Shown: piece after piece, positions 24,716-33,275 of the stretch | Layout: every line of letters begins with the position of its first letter | Position numbering within the stretch: the first letter of the stretch is position 1 | Source: Hymenobacter psychrophilus | GTDB taxonomy: Bacteria > Bacteroidota > Bacteroidia > Cytophagales > Hymenobacteraceae | Direction of reading: 5' to 3' | Length of the DNA stretch: 64,000 bases | NCBI RefSeq assembly: GCF_900107135.1 | Contig: NZ_FNOV01000005.1 | Coordinates: 78,856-142,855, forward strand | The notes under the pieces: generated by a model | Databases searched by the model: none | What the model was told of the DNA's origin: nothing | The model's input: only the letters and a program-made list of their open reading frames with translations | Translations under genes and position numbers: made by a program

Positions 24716-26300
24716 AGCACCCGTGCGGCGGGTGCGGCGGACGGCCTCCGGGCCTTCATCTGCGGCTACTACCCTCCCTGCTGCCCCGCCCGACTACCGC
24801 CCGGCGCTGCTGCTGGGCTCGGTGTTCGTGATTGCCACCTGCGGGCTGATTTACGAGCTGATTGCCGGCACCCTGGCCTCCTACCTGCTCGGCGACTCGG
24901 TGATGCAGTTCTCCACCATCATCGGGGCCTACCTGTTCTCGATGGGCATCGGCTCGTGGCTGTCGCGCTACCTAGGCGGCTCGCTGCTGCGCTGGTTTAT
25001 TCAGCTCGAAATTCTGGTGGGGCTGGTGGGTGGTTTTTCGGCCCCGCTGCTGTTTCTGCTGTTCGAGCACGTTAGCTCCTTCCGCCTGATTTTGTATGGG
25101 CTGGTGGGCCTCACGGGCATTCTGGTGGGGTTGGAGATTCCGCTGCTGATGCGGATTCTGGAAAACCGCTTCGAGTTCAAGGACCTAGTGTCGCGGGTGT
25201 TCACCTTCGATTATATCGGGGCGCTGCTGGCGTCGCTGGTGTTTCCGCTGGTGCTGGTGCCGCAGCTGGGGCTCATCCGCACCTCACTGCTGTGCGGGGC
25301 CCTAAACGTAGTGGTGGCCGGGGTGGCGCTGTACCGCTTTCCCGAAACCCGGCCCTTCCGGCGCACCTTGGGCGGGGCGCTGGTGGCCTCGCTGCTGGCC
25401 CTGACCGTGGCCTTTGGCTACGCCGAACGGCTGCAGGCCTACACCGAAGGGCTGGCGTTTCAGGACCAGGTGATTTACACCAAAACCACGCCCTACCAGC
25501 GGCTGGTGCTCACCAAAAATCAGCGCGAGCTTCGCCTGTTTCTCAACGGCAACCTGCAGTTCAGCTCGGCCGACGAGTACCGCTACCACGAGGCCCTGGT
25601 GCACCCGGCCATGCAGGCGCTGCCCCAGGCCCGCCGGGTGCTGGTGCTGGGCGGCGGCGACGGCCTGGCAGTGCGCGAGCTGCTCAAATATCCTCAGCTG
25701 CAGCACATCGACCTCGTAGACCTCGATGCGGGCATGACCCACCTGTTTCAGCACAACCAGATGTTGCTCGAACTCAACCAGCGCGCCCTGCTCAACCCCA
25801 AAGTGCGCGTAACCAACGCCGATGCCTACCAGTGGGTGCGCCAGGATACCAGCCGCTACGACTGCATCATCGTCGATTTTCCCGACCCGGGCAACTACTC
25901 CATTGGCAAGCTGTACTCGGTGGCCTTTTACCGGGCCCTGGAGCAGCGGCTGGCCCCCGGCGGCTGGGCGGTGGTGCAAAGCACCTCGCCCTACGTGGCC
26001 CGCCGCTCGTTCTGGTGCGTGGCGCACACGCTGGAAGCCGCCGGTTTCACCACCCTGCCCTACCATGCCTACGTACCTTCGTTCGGCGAATGGGGCTTCA
26101 TCCTAGCGGGCCGCAACCGTCACTGGCGCCCCGATGCCGGCCCTTTGCCCCCCGGCCTGCGCTACGTTACGCCCGCCACCATCCGCGACATGCGCTTCTT
26201 CCCCCCTGATATGAACGAAGTGCCCACCGACGTCAACCAGCTCAACAACCAGGCCTTGGTCCGGTATTTCGAGGAGGATTGGGGGCCGTATGCGCATTAG
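24708..26300 (+). CDS. speE: Membrane-fused spermidine-synthase-like aminopropyltransferase
   Basis: A 530-residue protein. About seven membrane helices (residues 31-245) precede a spermidine-synthase domain. The latter shows the Rossmann motif VLGGGDGLAVRELLKYP (near 313), the acidic LVDLDAGMTHL, and the catalytic-Asp segment IIVDFPDPGNYSIGKLYS (near 388). Aminopropyltransferases move aminopropyl from decarboxylated AdoMet to an amine; the membrane fusion suggests an envelope-linked acceptor. The start ATG overlaps the DUF350 stop. Last of the tightly packed genes before a palindrome. Confidence 0.9.
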   Translation: MDKAPVRRVRRTASGPSSAATTLPAAPPDYRPALLLGSVFVIATCGLIYELIAGTLASYLLGDSVMQFSTIIGAYLFSMGIGSWLSRYLGGSLLRWFIQLEILVGLVGGFSAPLLFLLFEHVSSFRLILYGLVGLTGILVGLEIPLLMRILENRFEFKDLVSRVFTFDYIGALLASLVFPLVLVPQLGLIRTSLLCGALNVVVAGVALYRFPETRPFRRTLGGALVASLLALTVAFGYAERLQAYTEGLAFQDQVIYTKTTPYQRLVLTKNQRELRLFLNGNLQFSSADEYRYHEALVHPAMQALPQARRVLVLGGGDGLAVRELLKYPQLQHIDLVDLDAGMTHLFQHNQMLLELNQRALLNPKVRVTNADAYQWVRQDTSRYDCIIVDFPDPGNYSIGKLYSVAFYRALEQRLAPGGWAVVQSTSPYVARRSFWCVAHTLEAAGFTTLPYHAYVPSFGEWGFILAGRNRHWRPDAGPLPPGLRYVTPATIRDMRFFPPDMNEVPTDVNQLNNQALVRYFEEDWGPYAH

Positions 26301-26318
26301 GGTGTTGGGGAGAACTGA

Positions 26319-26463
26319 TAACAGAACGGGGGCATGCTGAGCAAAGGCGGAGCCGTAGTCGAACCATCTCTACTGCAATACTAACTCTGCTATTTGGTTA
26401 CCATTGCAGTAGAGATACTTCGACTACGGCTGCGCCTTTGCTCAGCATGACCCCGTTCTGTTA
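26319..26463. repeat. Dispersed palindromic element between speE-like and FAD genes
   Basis: Long near-perfect inverted repeat: TAACAGAACGGGG...CATGCTGAGCAAAGG...GTAGTCGAACCATCTCTACTGCAAT on the left and its complement ATTGCAGTAGAGATACTTCGACTACG...CTTTGCTCAGCATGACCCCGTTCTGTTA on the right, about 60 bases per arm with a few mismatches. It carries the GCTCAGCATGAC motif. Confidence 0.9.
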
Positions 26464-26500
26464 ATCGTTCTACCAAATCCTTGAGCCACTACCCCACCCC

Positions 26501-28159
26501 ATGCCCTCCTCCCGCCGTCATTTTCTGCAACGTGCGGCCCTGGGAGGCGCGGGGCTGCTGCTGGCCCCGCTGGCGGGCCTGCATTCCTGCGCGCCGGGTT
26601 CCAGCCGCAGCCATATTCGCGGGAGTATGCACGGGGCCAACCACACCACCGGCCACCTGCTACGCGACCCGGCCCAGCTACCTGCCCCCACTCGCACCGA
26701 GGTGGTAGACGTGCTGATTGTGGGCGGTGGGGTGGCCGGCCTGACGGCCCGCCGGGAGCTGGAGCGCCAGGGGCTGCGGCCCGAACAGGTGCTGCTGGTG
26801 GAGCTGGACGAGCAGCCCGGCGGCAACTCCCGGGCCGGCCGCAACGCCGTGTCGGCCTACCCCTGGGGCGCCCACTACCTGCCCGTGCCCGACCCACGCA
26901 ACCACGAGCTGCTGGCGTTTCTGCGCGAAGCGGGCGTACTTACCGGCACCGATGCGGCTTCGGGCCTGCCTGTCTACAACGAGTATTACCTCTGCCACGA
27001 CCCCGAGGAACGCCTTTTTCTGCAGGGCCACTGGCAGAACGGGCTGGTTCCCGAGCTGGGCGTGCCAGCGGCCGAAAAAGCCCAGATAGCCCGTTTCTTT
27101 ACGCTGATTGACGAACTGCGTCAGACCGTGGGCTCCGATGGGCGCGACGCCTTCCGGATTCCGGTGGAGGAATCTTCCCGCGACGAGCAGTTCCGCCACC
27201 TCGACAGCCAGCCGTTTGCCAATTGGCTCGACGAGCAGGGCTTCACCAGCCCGCACCTGCGCTGGTACCTCGACTACAGCTGCCGCGACGACTACGGGGC
27301 CACTGCCGCCCAGGTATCGGCCTGGGCGGGGCTGCACTACTTTGCCGGCCGCAAGGGCCGCGCCCACAACGCCAACGGCGCCGACGTGCTGACCTGGCCC
27401 GCGGGCAACGGCTTTCTGGTGGAGCAGCTACGCCAGCAGGCCCACTCCGCCATCCGGACCGATACGGTGGCCTTCGCCCTGCATCAAACGCCCACCGGCC
27501 TGGCCGTAGACTGCTACGACGTGGCGGCTCGCCAGACCATTCGCGTAACGGCCCGGCAGGTAATTATGGCCACGCCGCTCTTTATAACCGAGCGGCTATT
27601 GGCCGGGCTGCCCGCCGCCGCCCGCCGCCCGTTGCCCGTTCATCGCGCGCCCTGGGTGGTCGTCAACCTCACCGTGGAAGGCCTGCCGCAAGGCCCCGGC
27701 CAGCCCCTGAGCTGGGACAATGTACTCTACGGCACCGATTCGGTGGGCTACGTGGATGCCGGCCATCAGGGCTTGAGCCTGACCGATGCCGGCCCGCGGG
27801 TGGTTACCTGGTACCGGCCACTATCGGCCGTCAGCCCGGACGCTGCCCGGCGGCAGGCCTACCAAACCAGCTACGACGACTGGGTGCGCCAGGCCCTGGC
27901 CGAGCTGGAAACCGCCCACCCGGGCCTCACAACCCAGGTTTTGCGCGCCGATGTATGGGTGTGGGGCCACGGCATGGTGGCGCCCACGCCCGGTTTTGTG
28001 TGGGGCGCGGCCCGTGCCGCCGCCGCCCAGCCCTGGCAAAACCAGCTCTTCTTCGCCCATACCGACCTGAGCGGCATCTCCATTTTTGAGGAAGGGTTTT
28101 ACCAGGGCCAACGGGCGGCGCGGCAGGTACTGGCGGCCAGGGGCGCAGGTGTTTCGTGA
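26501..28159 (+). CDS. Tat-exported FAD-dependent amine-oxidase-like oxidoreductase
   Basis: A 552-residue flavoprotein. The N-terminus has a twin-arginine signal (SSRRHFLQRAALGGAGLLLAP). The FAD-binding motif is VLIVGGGVAGLTARRELERQG (near 70), with ELDEQPGGNSRAG next. The C-terminal part closes with FFAHTDLSGISIFEEGFYQG, like the FAD-binding end of amine oxidases and protoporphyrinogen-oxidase-type enzymes. The substrate cannot be read. It follows the speE-like gene on the same strand after a palindrome; a periplasmic amine oxidase would fit the neighbourhood but is inference. Confidence 0.85.
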   Translation: MPSSRRHFLQRAALGGAGLLLAPLAGLHSCAPGSSRSHIRGSMHGANHTTGHLLRDPAQLPAPTRTEVVDVLIVGGGVAGLTARRELERQGLRPEQVLLVELDEQPGGNSRAGRNAVSAYPWGAHYLPVPDPRNHELLAFLREAGVLTGTDAASGLPVYNEYYLCHDPEERLFLQGHWQNGLVPELGVPAAEKAQIARFFTLIDELRQTVGSDGRDAFRIPVEESSRDEQFRHLDSQPFANWLDEQGFTSPHLRWYLDYSCRDDYGATAAQVSAWAGLHYFAGRKGRAHNANGADVLTWPAGNGFLVEQLRQQAHSAIRTDTVAFALHQTPTGLAVDCYDVAARQTIRVTARQVIMATPLFITERLLAGLPAAARRPLPVHRAPWVVVNLTVEGLPQGPGQPLSWDNVLYGTDSVGYVDAGHQGLSLTDAGPRVVTWYRPLSAVSPDAARRQAYQTSYDDWVRQALAELETAHPGLTTQVLRADVWVWGHGMVAPTPGFVWGAARAAAAQPWQNQLFFAHTDLSGISIFEEGFYQGQRAARQVLAARGAGVS

Positions 28160-28164
28160 GCTGT

Positions 28165-28216
28165 GCCGTTGGCCTTGTAGTGCGTAGCGCCCGCTTCGTG
28201 CTACAAGGCCAACGGC
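28165..28216. terminator. Hairpin after the FAD oxidoreductase gene
   Basis: GCCGTTGGCCTTGTAG (28165-28180) is perfectly complementary to 28201-28216, with a 20-base loop that contains further GCGTAGCGC pairing. It lies 6 bases past the stop; a TTTT follows shortly after. Confidence 0.7.
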
Positions 28217-28255
28217 CCGCTTTTGCGTACGTGCTATCTAAGAAAAGCTCTTTTG

Positions 28256-28263
28256 TATTTTCG
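28256..28263 (+). promoter_or_regulatory. Promoter -7-like box, 6 bases before the next ATG
   Basis: TATTTTCG, close to TAnnTTTG, ends 6 bases before the ATG at 28270, which would give an almost leaderless transcript. Confidence 0.4.
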
Positions 28264-28269
28264 GCTCCT

Positions 28270-29376
28270 ATGATGCCTGTTGCCCCCACTGCTTCTACTG
28301 CTGGCTTCGTTGCCGCGCCGCCAACGCACCGCGCTGCTGGCCAGCCCTGGATTCGCTCGGCGGGCTTCGATGGGCTCTGGATTCTGGGGTCACCGTTTCT
28401 GGCCCTAATCGTGGTGGCGGCCCTGCCCCCGGTTTTGCGCCATTCCGGCCAGCTGCCACTGTGGGCCTGGGTGGCGCTGGTGGTGCTCATCGATGTGGCG
28501 CACGTCTACAGCACCCTGTTTCGCACCTACTTTGATACCGCACGGCGGCAGCGGTTCCGGACGCTGCTCTGGGTCGTGCCGCTGGGCTGCTACATTGCCG
28601 GAGTGGGCGTGTATGCGCTGGGCGGCGGCCTGTGGTTCTGGCGAATACTGGCTTACGCGGCCGTATTCCACTTCGTGCGGCAGCAATATGGTTTCCTGCG
28701 CCTCTACAGCCGTTTTGAGCCGGCCGCCGCCGCTCGGCACCTCGACACTATTTTGGTTTACGCGGCCACGCTCTACCCGCTGCTGTGGTGGCATCTGTCG
28801 CGGCCGCGCAATTTCAATTGGTTCGTGGCGGGCGACTTCGTGCAGTACGACTGGCCGGCGGGGCGGCTGGTGCTGGGGGCGTTGTACGTCGGGCTGCTGG
28901 GAACATATCTGCTGAAAGAGGCGCGGCAATGGTACGCTACACGTCAGCTGAACTGGCCGCGCAACCTGCTGCTGCTGGGCACGGCAGCTTCCTGGTACGT
29001 GGGCATCGTAGTGTTCAATGCCGACTTGGTGTTCACCTTGCTCAACGTAGTGGCGCACGGCATTCCATACGTGGCCTTGGTCTGGACCAGCAGTCAGCCG
29101 CCGTCCTCGCCATCAGCTTCTCGTAATACCCGCAACTGGTGGCAGGGCCGCTATGGCGTATTACTATTTTTGGGTAGCCTCTTCGGACTGGCACTGCTGG
29201 AAGAAGGCCTCTGGGACGGGCTGATATGGCAGGAGCACCCGGCTGTGTTCGGCTGGTTTCAGCACTTGCCCGCCCTCTCCGATTCTGCGGCCCTGGCGCT
29301 GCTGCTGCCCCTGCTGGCCCTCCCGCAAGCTACCCACTACGTGCTTGATGGCTTCATCTGGCGGCGCAACTCCTGA
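28270..29376 (+). CDS. Polytopic membrane protein of unknown function
   Basis: A 368-residue protein with about nine to ten membrane helices. Conserved-looking polar residues sit inside them: DVAHVYSTLFRTYFD near 76, FHFVRQQYGFLRLYSRF near 138, VVAHGIPYVALVW near 260 and THYVLDGFIWRR at the C-terminus. The His/Asp pattern recalls Brp/Blh-type membrane oxygenases, but this is a weak resemblance. Start: ATG at 28270 (a second ATG follows directly). Same strand as the cluster upstream, but it has its own promoter-like box behind a hairpin. Confidence 0.75.
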   Translation: MMPVAPTASTAGFVAAPPTHRAAGQPWIRSAGFDGLWILGSPFLALIVVAALPPVLRHSGQLPLWAWVALVVLIDVAHVYSTLFRTYFDTARRQRFRTLLWVVPLGCYIAGVGVYALGGGLWFWRILAYAAVFHFVRQQYGFLRLYSRFEPAAAARHLDTILVYAATLYPLLWWHLSRPRNFNWFVAGDFVQYDWPAGRLVLGALYVGLLGTYLLKEARQWYATRQLNWPRNLLLLGTAASWYVGIVVFNADLVFTLLNVVAHGIPYVALVWTSSQPPSSPSASRNTRNWWQGRYGVLLFLGSLFGLALLEEGLWDGLIWQEHPAVFGWFQHLPALSDSAALALLLPLLALPQATHYVLDGFIWRRNS

Positions 29377-29427
29377 ATTTTAGGCTAGTAGCTGACAGCT
29401 GTCAGACCGACAGCGGCGTGGTTCAAC

Positions 29428-29465
29428 TGCAAGCGCCCGCTTTCCGAAAGGAGCGGGCGCTTGCA
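29428..29465. terminator. Bidirectional terminator hairpin
   Basis: TGCAAGCGCCCGCT (29428-29441) pairs perfectly with 29452-29465, between convergent genes. Confidence 0.85.
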
Positions 29466-29490
29466 ATTAGATGGTTGATGGCGGCCGTAG

Positions 29491-29769
29491 CTACGCCGCA
29501 CGGGCCAGCGGGGCAACTACTTCGATATCCAGAATCTCGACCACGAAGCCCTGCTCGGCCGCATAGCTTTTGCGGTAGGAAACCAACAGCGTCCGCCCTT
29601 TGGCCGACTCAGCCGTGGTGGTGCAGACTTCGCCGTAGGCCTGCTCTTTTTCGAGGAAAGGCCGCAGTTGCTCGATGACGGGCAGAAATTCGGCGGGCAG
29701 CAACCCATGCCGCTCCTGCAGCTGCACGGCACTCACAGGATACATAAAACGGGTGGGCAAAAGCAGCAT
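29491..29769 (-). CDS. Hypothetical 92-aa protein
   Basis: Not recognised. No signal or membrane segment. It contains SVVQLQERHGLLPAEF-like helix (residues 12-28), then a beta-rich half (RTLLVSYRKSYAAE, FVVEILDIEVV). Base composition and codon use are like the neighbours. The ATG at 29769 and the hairpin directly after its stop support a real gene. Confidence 0.6.
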   Translation of the reverse strand: MLLLPTRFMYPVSAVQLQERHGLLPAEFLPVIEQLRPFLEKEQAYGEVCTTTAESAKGRTLLVSYRKSYAAEQGFVVEILDIEVVAPLARAA

Positions 29770-29966
29770 AGAAATCGGGGAAGAAATGGTGGAATACTAC
29801 CCCCCGAAAACACCCTGGCCAGCCTGATAATTCCCCCTAATGACAGGCTGTTACATTTTAGTTGTTAACTGTCAGCCTGCGTTTTTATCGACTGTATAGG
29901 AAGGTAGTGCGTGGGGTATTCTGTAGCTCGAAAACCCAACCTGTACTTCTTTTCTGCCTGATAGAG

Positions 29967-30354
29967 TTAGCCCTCAGATTCCGCCAGCACTGCCGTCGAG
30001 CCGCCTGCGTCGTCGTCGGCTACCAGCAGCAACTCGAAGCGGCCGGGGGCCAGCTGCCGGCGCACGGGCACGCTTTCCACTTTGCCCCGGTAGGGTCGGC
30101 CGTCAGGCCTTCACCGCCGGAGCCTTATCGGGCGGTAACCCGCAAACGCCCCCAGCACTTTCTCATTGGGCACTGCGCTGGCCATGTCTTCTACCAAGGC
30201 CGTCACGAACAGCTGGCTCGTAAAACCAGGCTGTCCCCAAAAAACCAGCCGGCCGGCCATCAATAGCAGGCAGCTGGAAACGTTGCACCCGCACCGGGGG
30301 CGACAGGGCCTGGCGGCGGTGCAGAAAAGCTAGGGTAGCAGCAGCCGCAACCAC
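29967..30354 (-). pseudogene. Decayed minus-strand gene, at least two frameshifts, family not recognised
   Basis: Three successive frames read protein-like sequence. First a membrane-like start (VAAAATLAFLHRRQALSPP, near 30354), then FTSQLFVTALVEDMASAVPNEK (about 30240-30130), then RGKVESVPVRRQLAPGRFELL (about 30090-30000) ending at TAA 29967. No single frame spans them. The remaining gap 29770-29966 shows no gene. This explains most of the 680-base stretch without an intact ORF. The parent family is unknown to me. Confidence 0.45.
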
Positions 30355-30397
30355 CGGTTCTCACCAACGGCCGCCCCCACGGTGCGCTGTAACAGTA

Positions 30398-30439
30398 ATG
30401 GCTCGGCGTACATGGCTATAGCTAAGCACGCCGAGCCAT
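30398..30439 (-). terminator. Hairpin after the OmpA-family gene
   Basis: ATGGCTCGGCGT (30398-30409) pairs with ACGCCGAGCCAT (30428-30439), 14 bases beyond the stop of the minus-strand OmpA gene. Confidence 0.7.
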
Positions 30440-30452
30440 GCACGTTCAGGGC

Positions 30453-32510
30453 CTACTTTACGATGGTAAACTCGACGCGGCGGTTGAGCTTACGCGTGTT
30501 TTCCTGGGCATTGGAGGCCCGGGGCCGGCTGCCACCGAGACCTATCGTGCTGATGCGCCGCTCGGCCACGCCCCGGCTCACGAGGTAGCGTTTCACCTCG
30601 TTCACGCGCTCTTCCGACAGCTTCACGTTGAGGTTGGCCGCACCCTGGTTATCGGTGTGGCCCTCCAGACGGATGTTCACCATGGGGTTGTCCTCGAGGG
30701 TGCGGGCCAGACGGTTAAGTTCGGTGTAGGAGGCCGGCAGCAGCGTGTACTTGCCCTGCGCGAAGATGAGCGTGGGCAGCTCCAGGCTGGAGCCTACGGC
30801 GGCCGGCACCAGGGTAAGCTCTACAGTGCGCGAACCGGTCATTGTGATAGTGTCGGTGGCCGTAAGGTAACCTACGCGGGTAGCCTGGATGCGGTAGCGG
30901 CCGGGTGGCAGCGTCATCTGGAAGGCCCCGAGAGCCACATCGGTGCGGGCCGTAGCATTGAACAGCAGGTCGTTGCCCAGGCGGTTTACCTGCACCTGGG
31001 TGGCCAGGGCTTTGCTGGTTTTGGCATCGAGCGTGCGGCCGGTGAGCAAGGTCCGGGGCGTGGCCTGGGTAGGCGTTACTACGGCAACCGGCGGGGCGGC
31101 CACTGTATCGGGGGCCGCTGGCTTGGCGCCGGTGGCGGTGCGAAACAGGTCGGCGGGGCCGTTGGCAGAGGCCGTGGAAGAGAAAAAGGCCTGCTTCTCA
31201 TCGGCCGACAAACTCAGGTAGGCATTAAACCCGGGCCCGTTGATGGGGTAGCCTAAGTTACGCGGTTCGGTCCAGTTGGTCCAGGAATCATCGAGGCGGG
31301 TGCTCACGAAAATATCGGAACCACCGTAGCCGGCATGCCCGTAAGAGCTGAAGTAGAGTGTTTTACCATCATTGGACAGCCAAGGCGCAAAGTCGAAGCC
31401 CGGCGAGTTGACAACGGCGCCCAGATTGAGCGGCTGGGTCCAAAGGCCGCTGGGCGTGGGCCGGCTCACGTACAAGTCGTTGGCTCCCTCCGAGTCGCTC
31501 CGTTCCAAGCTCAACAACAATATCTGCTCGTCGGGGCTCATGAAAAAGCCCGTGGCCGCGCCGGCGGTGTAATAGTTGGCCACTCCTACCTCCTGGGGGC
31601 GGTTCTTTTTGGCCGATATGCTGCGTGGCACTCTGCTCAGGCCCGCATCCTGAAACGAGCCGTCGCGCCCATAACTACCTCGTACAATCAGGGCCTTGCC
31701 ATCTTCGACCAAGCTCATGACGCCGTTGTGCTGGCTGGTATTAAGCACATCGAAGCGGGTAGCTGGGGCCCAGGTGCGACCATTATTGGCCGAGGTACTC
31801 ACCCAGATGTCGCCCGATTCGGTGACGCCTTCGGTGTTGCCGGCGTAGCGGGTGCGGCTGAAATACAGCGTGTTGCCATCAGGCGACACTACGGGCTGCA
31901 GCTCGTTGCCGGCGGGCGTGTTCAGGCTCAGCAGCGGCTCGGGCACCCCGAAACCAGGCAGCGAAGGGTCTACGTTCAGGCGCAGCTTAAACAGCTTCCA
32001 CTGCTGCGAGGCGCGGTTCTGGGGCTTCTGGCCCACAACGGGCGTACCGTTGAACTTGTCGGCGGCCGCCAGCGAGGCGCACTTATCATTGCCCCGGCTG
32101 ATGAGCATAAAACTACCCAGCGGCCCCGAGGGCACCAATTTCCACTGCTGGTAAAAGCTGCCGTCCCAGGGGCGCTGCGTGAGGGGCGCGTTTTCGTCGG
32201 GGCTGGTGAGGGTGAGGCACTGGCCGGTATGGCGAACCACAATCCGGAAGAACTCGCTGCCCGCGGCGGCCGGCACAAAGCGCCACTGCTGGCTGTCGGC
32301 GTGGGTGAACTCCCACTGCACGGCGGCCGCACCGGCTTCGGCCGAGGCGTTTGTGATATCGAGCGAACGGCCGCTACTGCGCGCCACCACGCCGTACCAG
32401 GCCAAGGCATCGGGCAATAGCGGGCTGCCCGGCTGGGCCTGGGCAGTGGCGGATAACAGGACAAACGAAAGAAGTAGCCAGGCGGTCCGGCGAAGCAGAA
32501 GCTGAATCAT
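30453..32510 (-). CDS. OmpA-family protein with ricin-type and PD40 repeats
   Basis: A 685-residue exported protein (signal LLLSFVLLSATAQAQ). After it comes a ricin-B-like region (about 35-165) with repeated QQWR/QQWK motifs. A PD40/TolB-like propeller follows (VVSPDGNTLYFSR, WLSNDGKTLYFSSYGHAGYGGSDIFVS), then a carboxypeptidase-regulatory-like domain (TLLTGRTLDAKT). The C-terminal OmpA peptidoglycan-binding domain has LEGHTDNQGAANLNVKLSEERV. The OmpA/PD40 architecture is common in Bacteroidota; the ricin-like N-terminus is less so. Start: ATG at 32510. Confidence 0.93.
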   Translation of the reverse strand: MIQLLLRRTAWLLLSFVLLSATAQAQPGSPLLPDALAWYGVVARSSGRSLDITNASAEAGAAAVQWEFTHADSQQWRFVPAAAGSEFFRIVVRHTGQCLTLTSPDENAPLTQRPWDGSFYQQWKLVPSGPLGSFMLISRGNDKCASLAAADKFNGTPVVGQKPQNRASQQWKLFKLRLNVDPSLPGFGVPEPLLSLNTPAGNELQPVVSPDGNTLYFSRTRYAGNTEGVTESGDIWVSTSANNGRTWAPATRFDVLNTSQHNGVMSLVEDGKALIVRGSYGRDGSFQDAGLSRVPRSISAKKNRPQEVGVANYYTAGAATGFFMSPDEQILLLSLERSDSEGANDLYVSRPTPSGLWTQPLNLGAVVNSPGFDFAPWLSNDGKTLYFSSYGHAGYGGSDIFVSTRLDDSWTNWTEPRNLGYPINGPGFNAYLSLSADEKQAFFSSTASANGPADLFRTATGAKPAAPDTVAAPPVAVVTPTQATPRTLLTGRTLDAKTSKALATQVQVNRLGNDLLFNATARTDVALGAFQMTLPPGRYRIQATRVGYLTATDTITMTGSRTVELTLVPAAVGSSLELPTLIFAQGKYTLLPASYTELNRLARTLEDNPMVNIRLEGHTDNQGAANLNVKLSEERVNEVKRYLVSRGVAERRISTIGLGGSRPRASNAQENTRKLNRRVEFTIVK

Positions 32511-32670
32511 GCACACGAAACGATGAACGAGGGCGCAAGTTAGCCCAATTGCCGGGCTGCTCCCCTGCACCTCCAATAGCACAACACCGCGCCTCCTGGT
32601 GGAAACGCGGTGCCGGTTTGCCTGGCTGGACGCCTCGAAGCGGAGTCAGCAGGCTTGATACAGACTGGTT

Positions 32671-32862
32671 TTAGTTGTTGTGCATGTACTTGAAGCGCAC
32701 AAACCGTTCGTTCTCATAAATAGCCGCGAAATGTCCGCCGGCCTTCGGAGTTTCGGCTTTGCGCGGAGCGGCTTTGCGGCTGGAAGTGGCGGTGGCAGCG
32801 GAATGCGCACCGGCACTCATGGTAGGTACGTGGCAGATGAAGGAGAGAATTTTCGACGACAT
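32671..32862 (-). CDS. Hypothetical 63-aa basic protein
   Basis: Not recognised. The ATG at 32862 gives MSSKILSFICHVPTMSAG, then a Lys/Ala-rich stretch (SSRKAAPRKAETPKAGG) and HFAAIYENERFVRFKYMHNN. A longer frame to 32958 begins with unlikely residues. No partner gene is evident; it could be a false ORF. Confidence 0.45.
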   Translation of the reverse strand: MSSKILSFICHVPTMSAGAHSAATATSSRKAAPRKAETPKAGGHFAAIYENERFVRFKYMHNN

Positions 32863-33195
32863 AGCGGCTGGCATTTGGAATGAGGGGAAGGTTGCTTGGG
32901 GTTGTTTTCGTCGGGTTGGGAATACCCCCGCCTGCAGGTAGCGGTTATGGTAAGACATTCGCCAAACATGACAATAGCCTTATTCAATTGAATGATGCTA
33001 AGGTATATTTTTTATTGGTAAAATCTAAACTAACCCGTCATTATATCAAAAAATACGTGGTAGCACGTAGGGTAAGTGTCGTACCTACCCGGTTTTCTCT
33101 ACTCCCTCTCTGTCCCAAAGTCGGGCGCAGGTAGGTTGCTACCGCTACCTACCTGCCAGCAATGCCATTCATCTAACGCTGTTATTCATAGCAAA
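32863..33195. other. AT-rich intergenic stretch
   Basis: No gene seen. Bases 32945-33060 are clearly AT-rich compared with flanks, and include the palindrome TTCAATTGAA near 32984. GTAGGGTAAG and CTTAC/GTACCTACCC-like short repeats follow near 33065-33160. It could hold the promoter of the small minus-strand gene, or be foreign. Confidence 0.4.
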
Positions 33196-33254
33196 GCCCT
33201 GCTCCGCGGCTGTACAACTTCCACTGAGAAGTTATACAGCCGCGGAGCAGAGCT
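33196..33254. repeat. Palindromic hairpin after the NarL-type regulator
   Basis: CTGCTCCGCGGCTGTACAACTTC (33199-33221) pairs with 33228-33250 except for one base, with a short loop. It lies 22 bases past the regulator stop and may act as its terminator. Confidence 0.8.
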
Positions 33255-33275
33255 AGGTTGCGGGCAGTTTGGCCG

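Noticed and set aside
30438..31256. Plus-strand open frames opposite the OmpA-family gene
   Set aside because: Composition typical of antisense shadows; the minus-strand gene has four recognisable domains.
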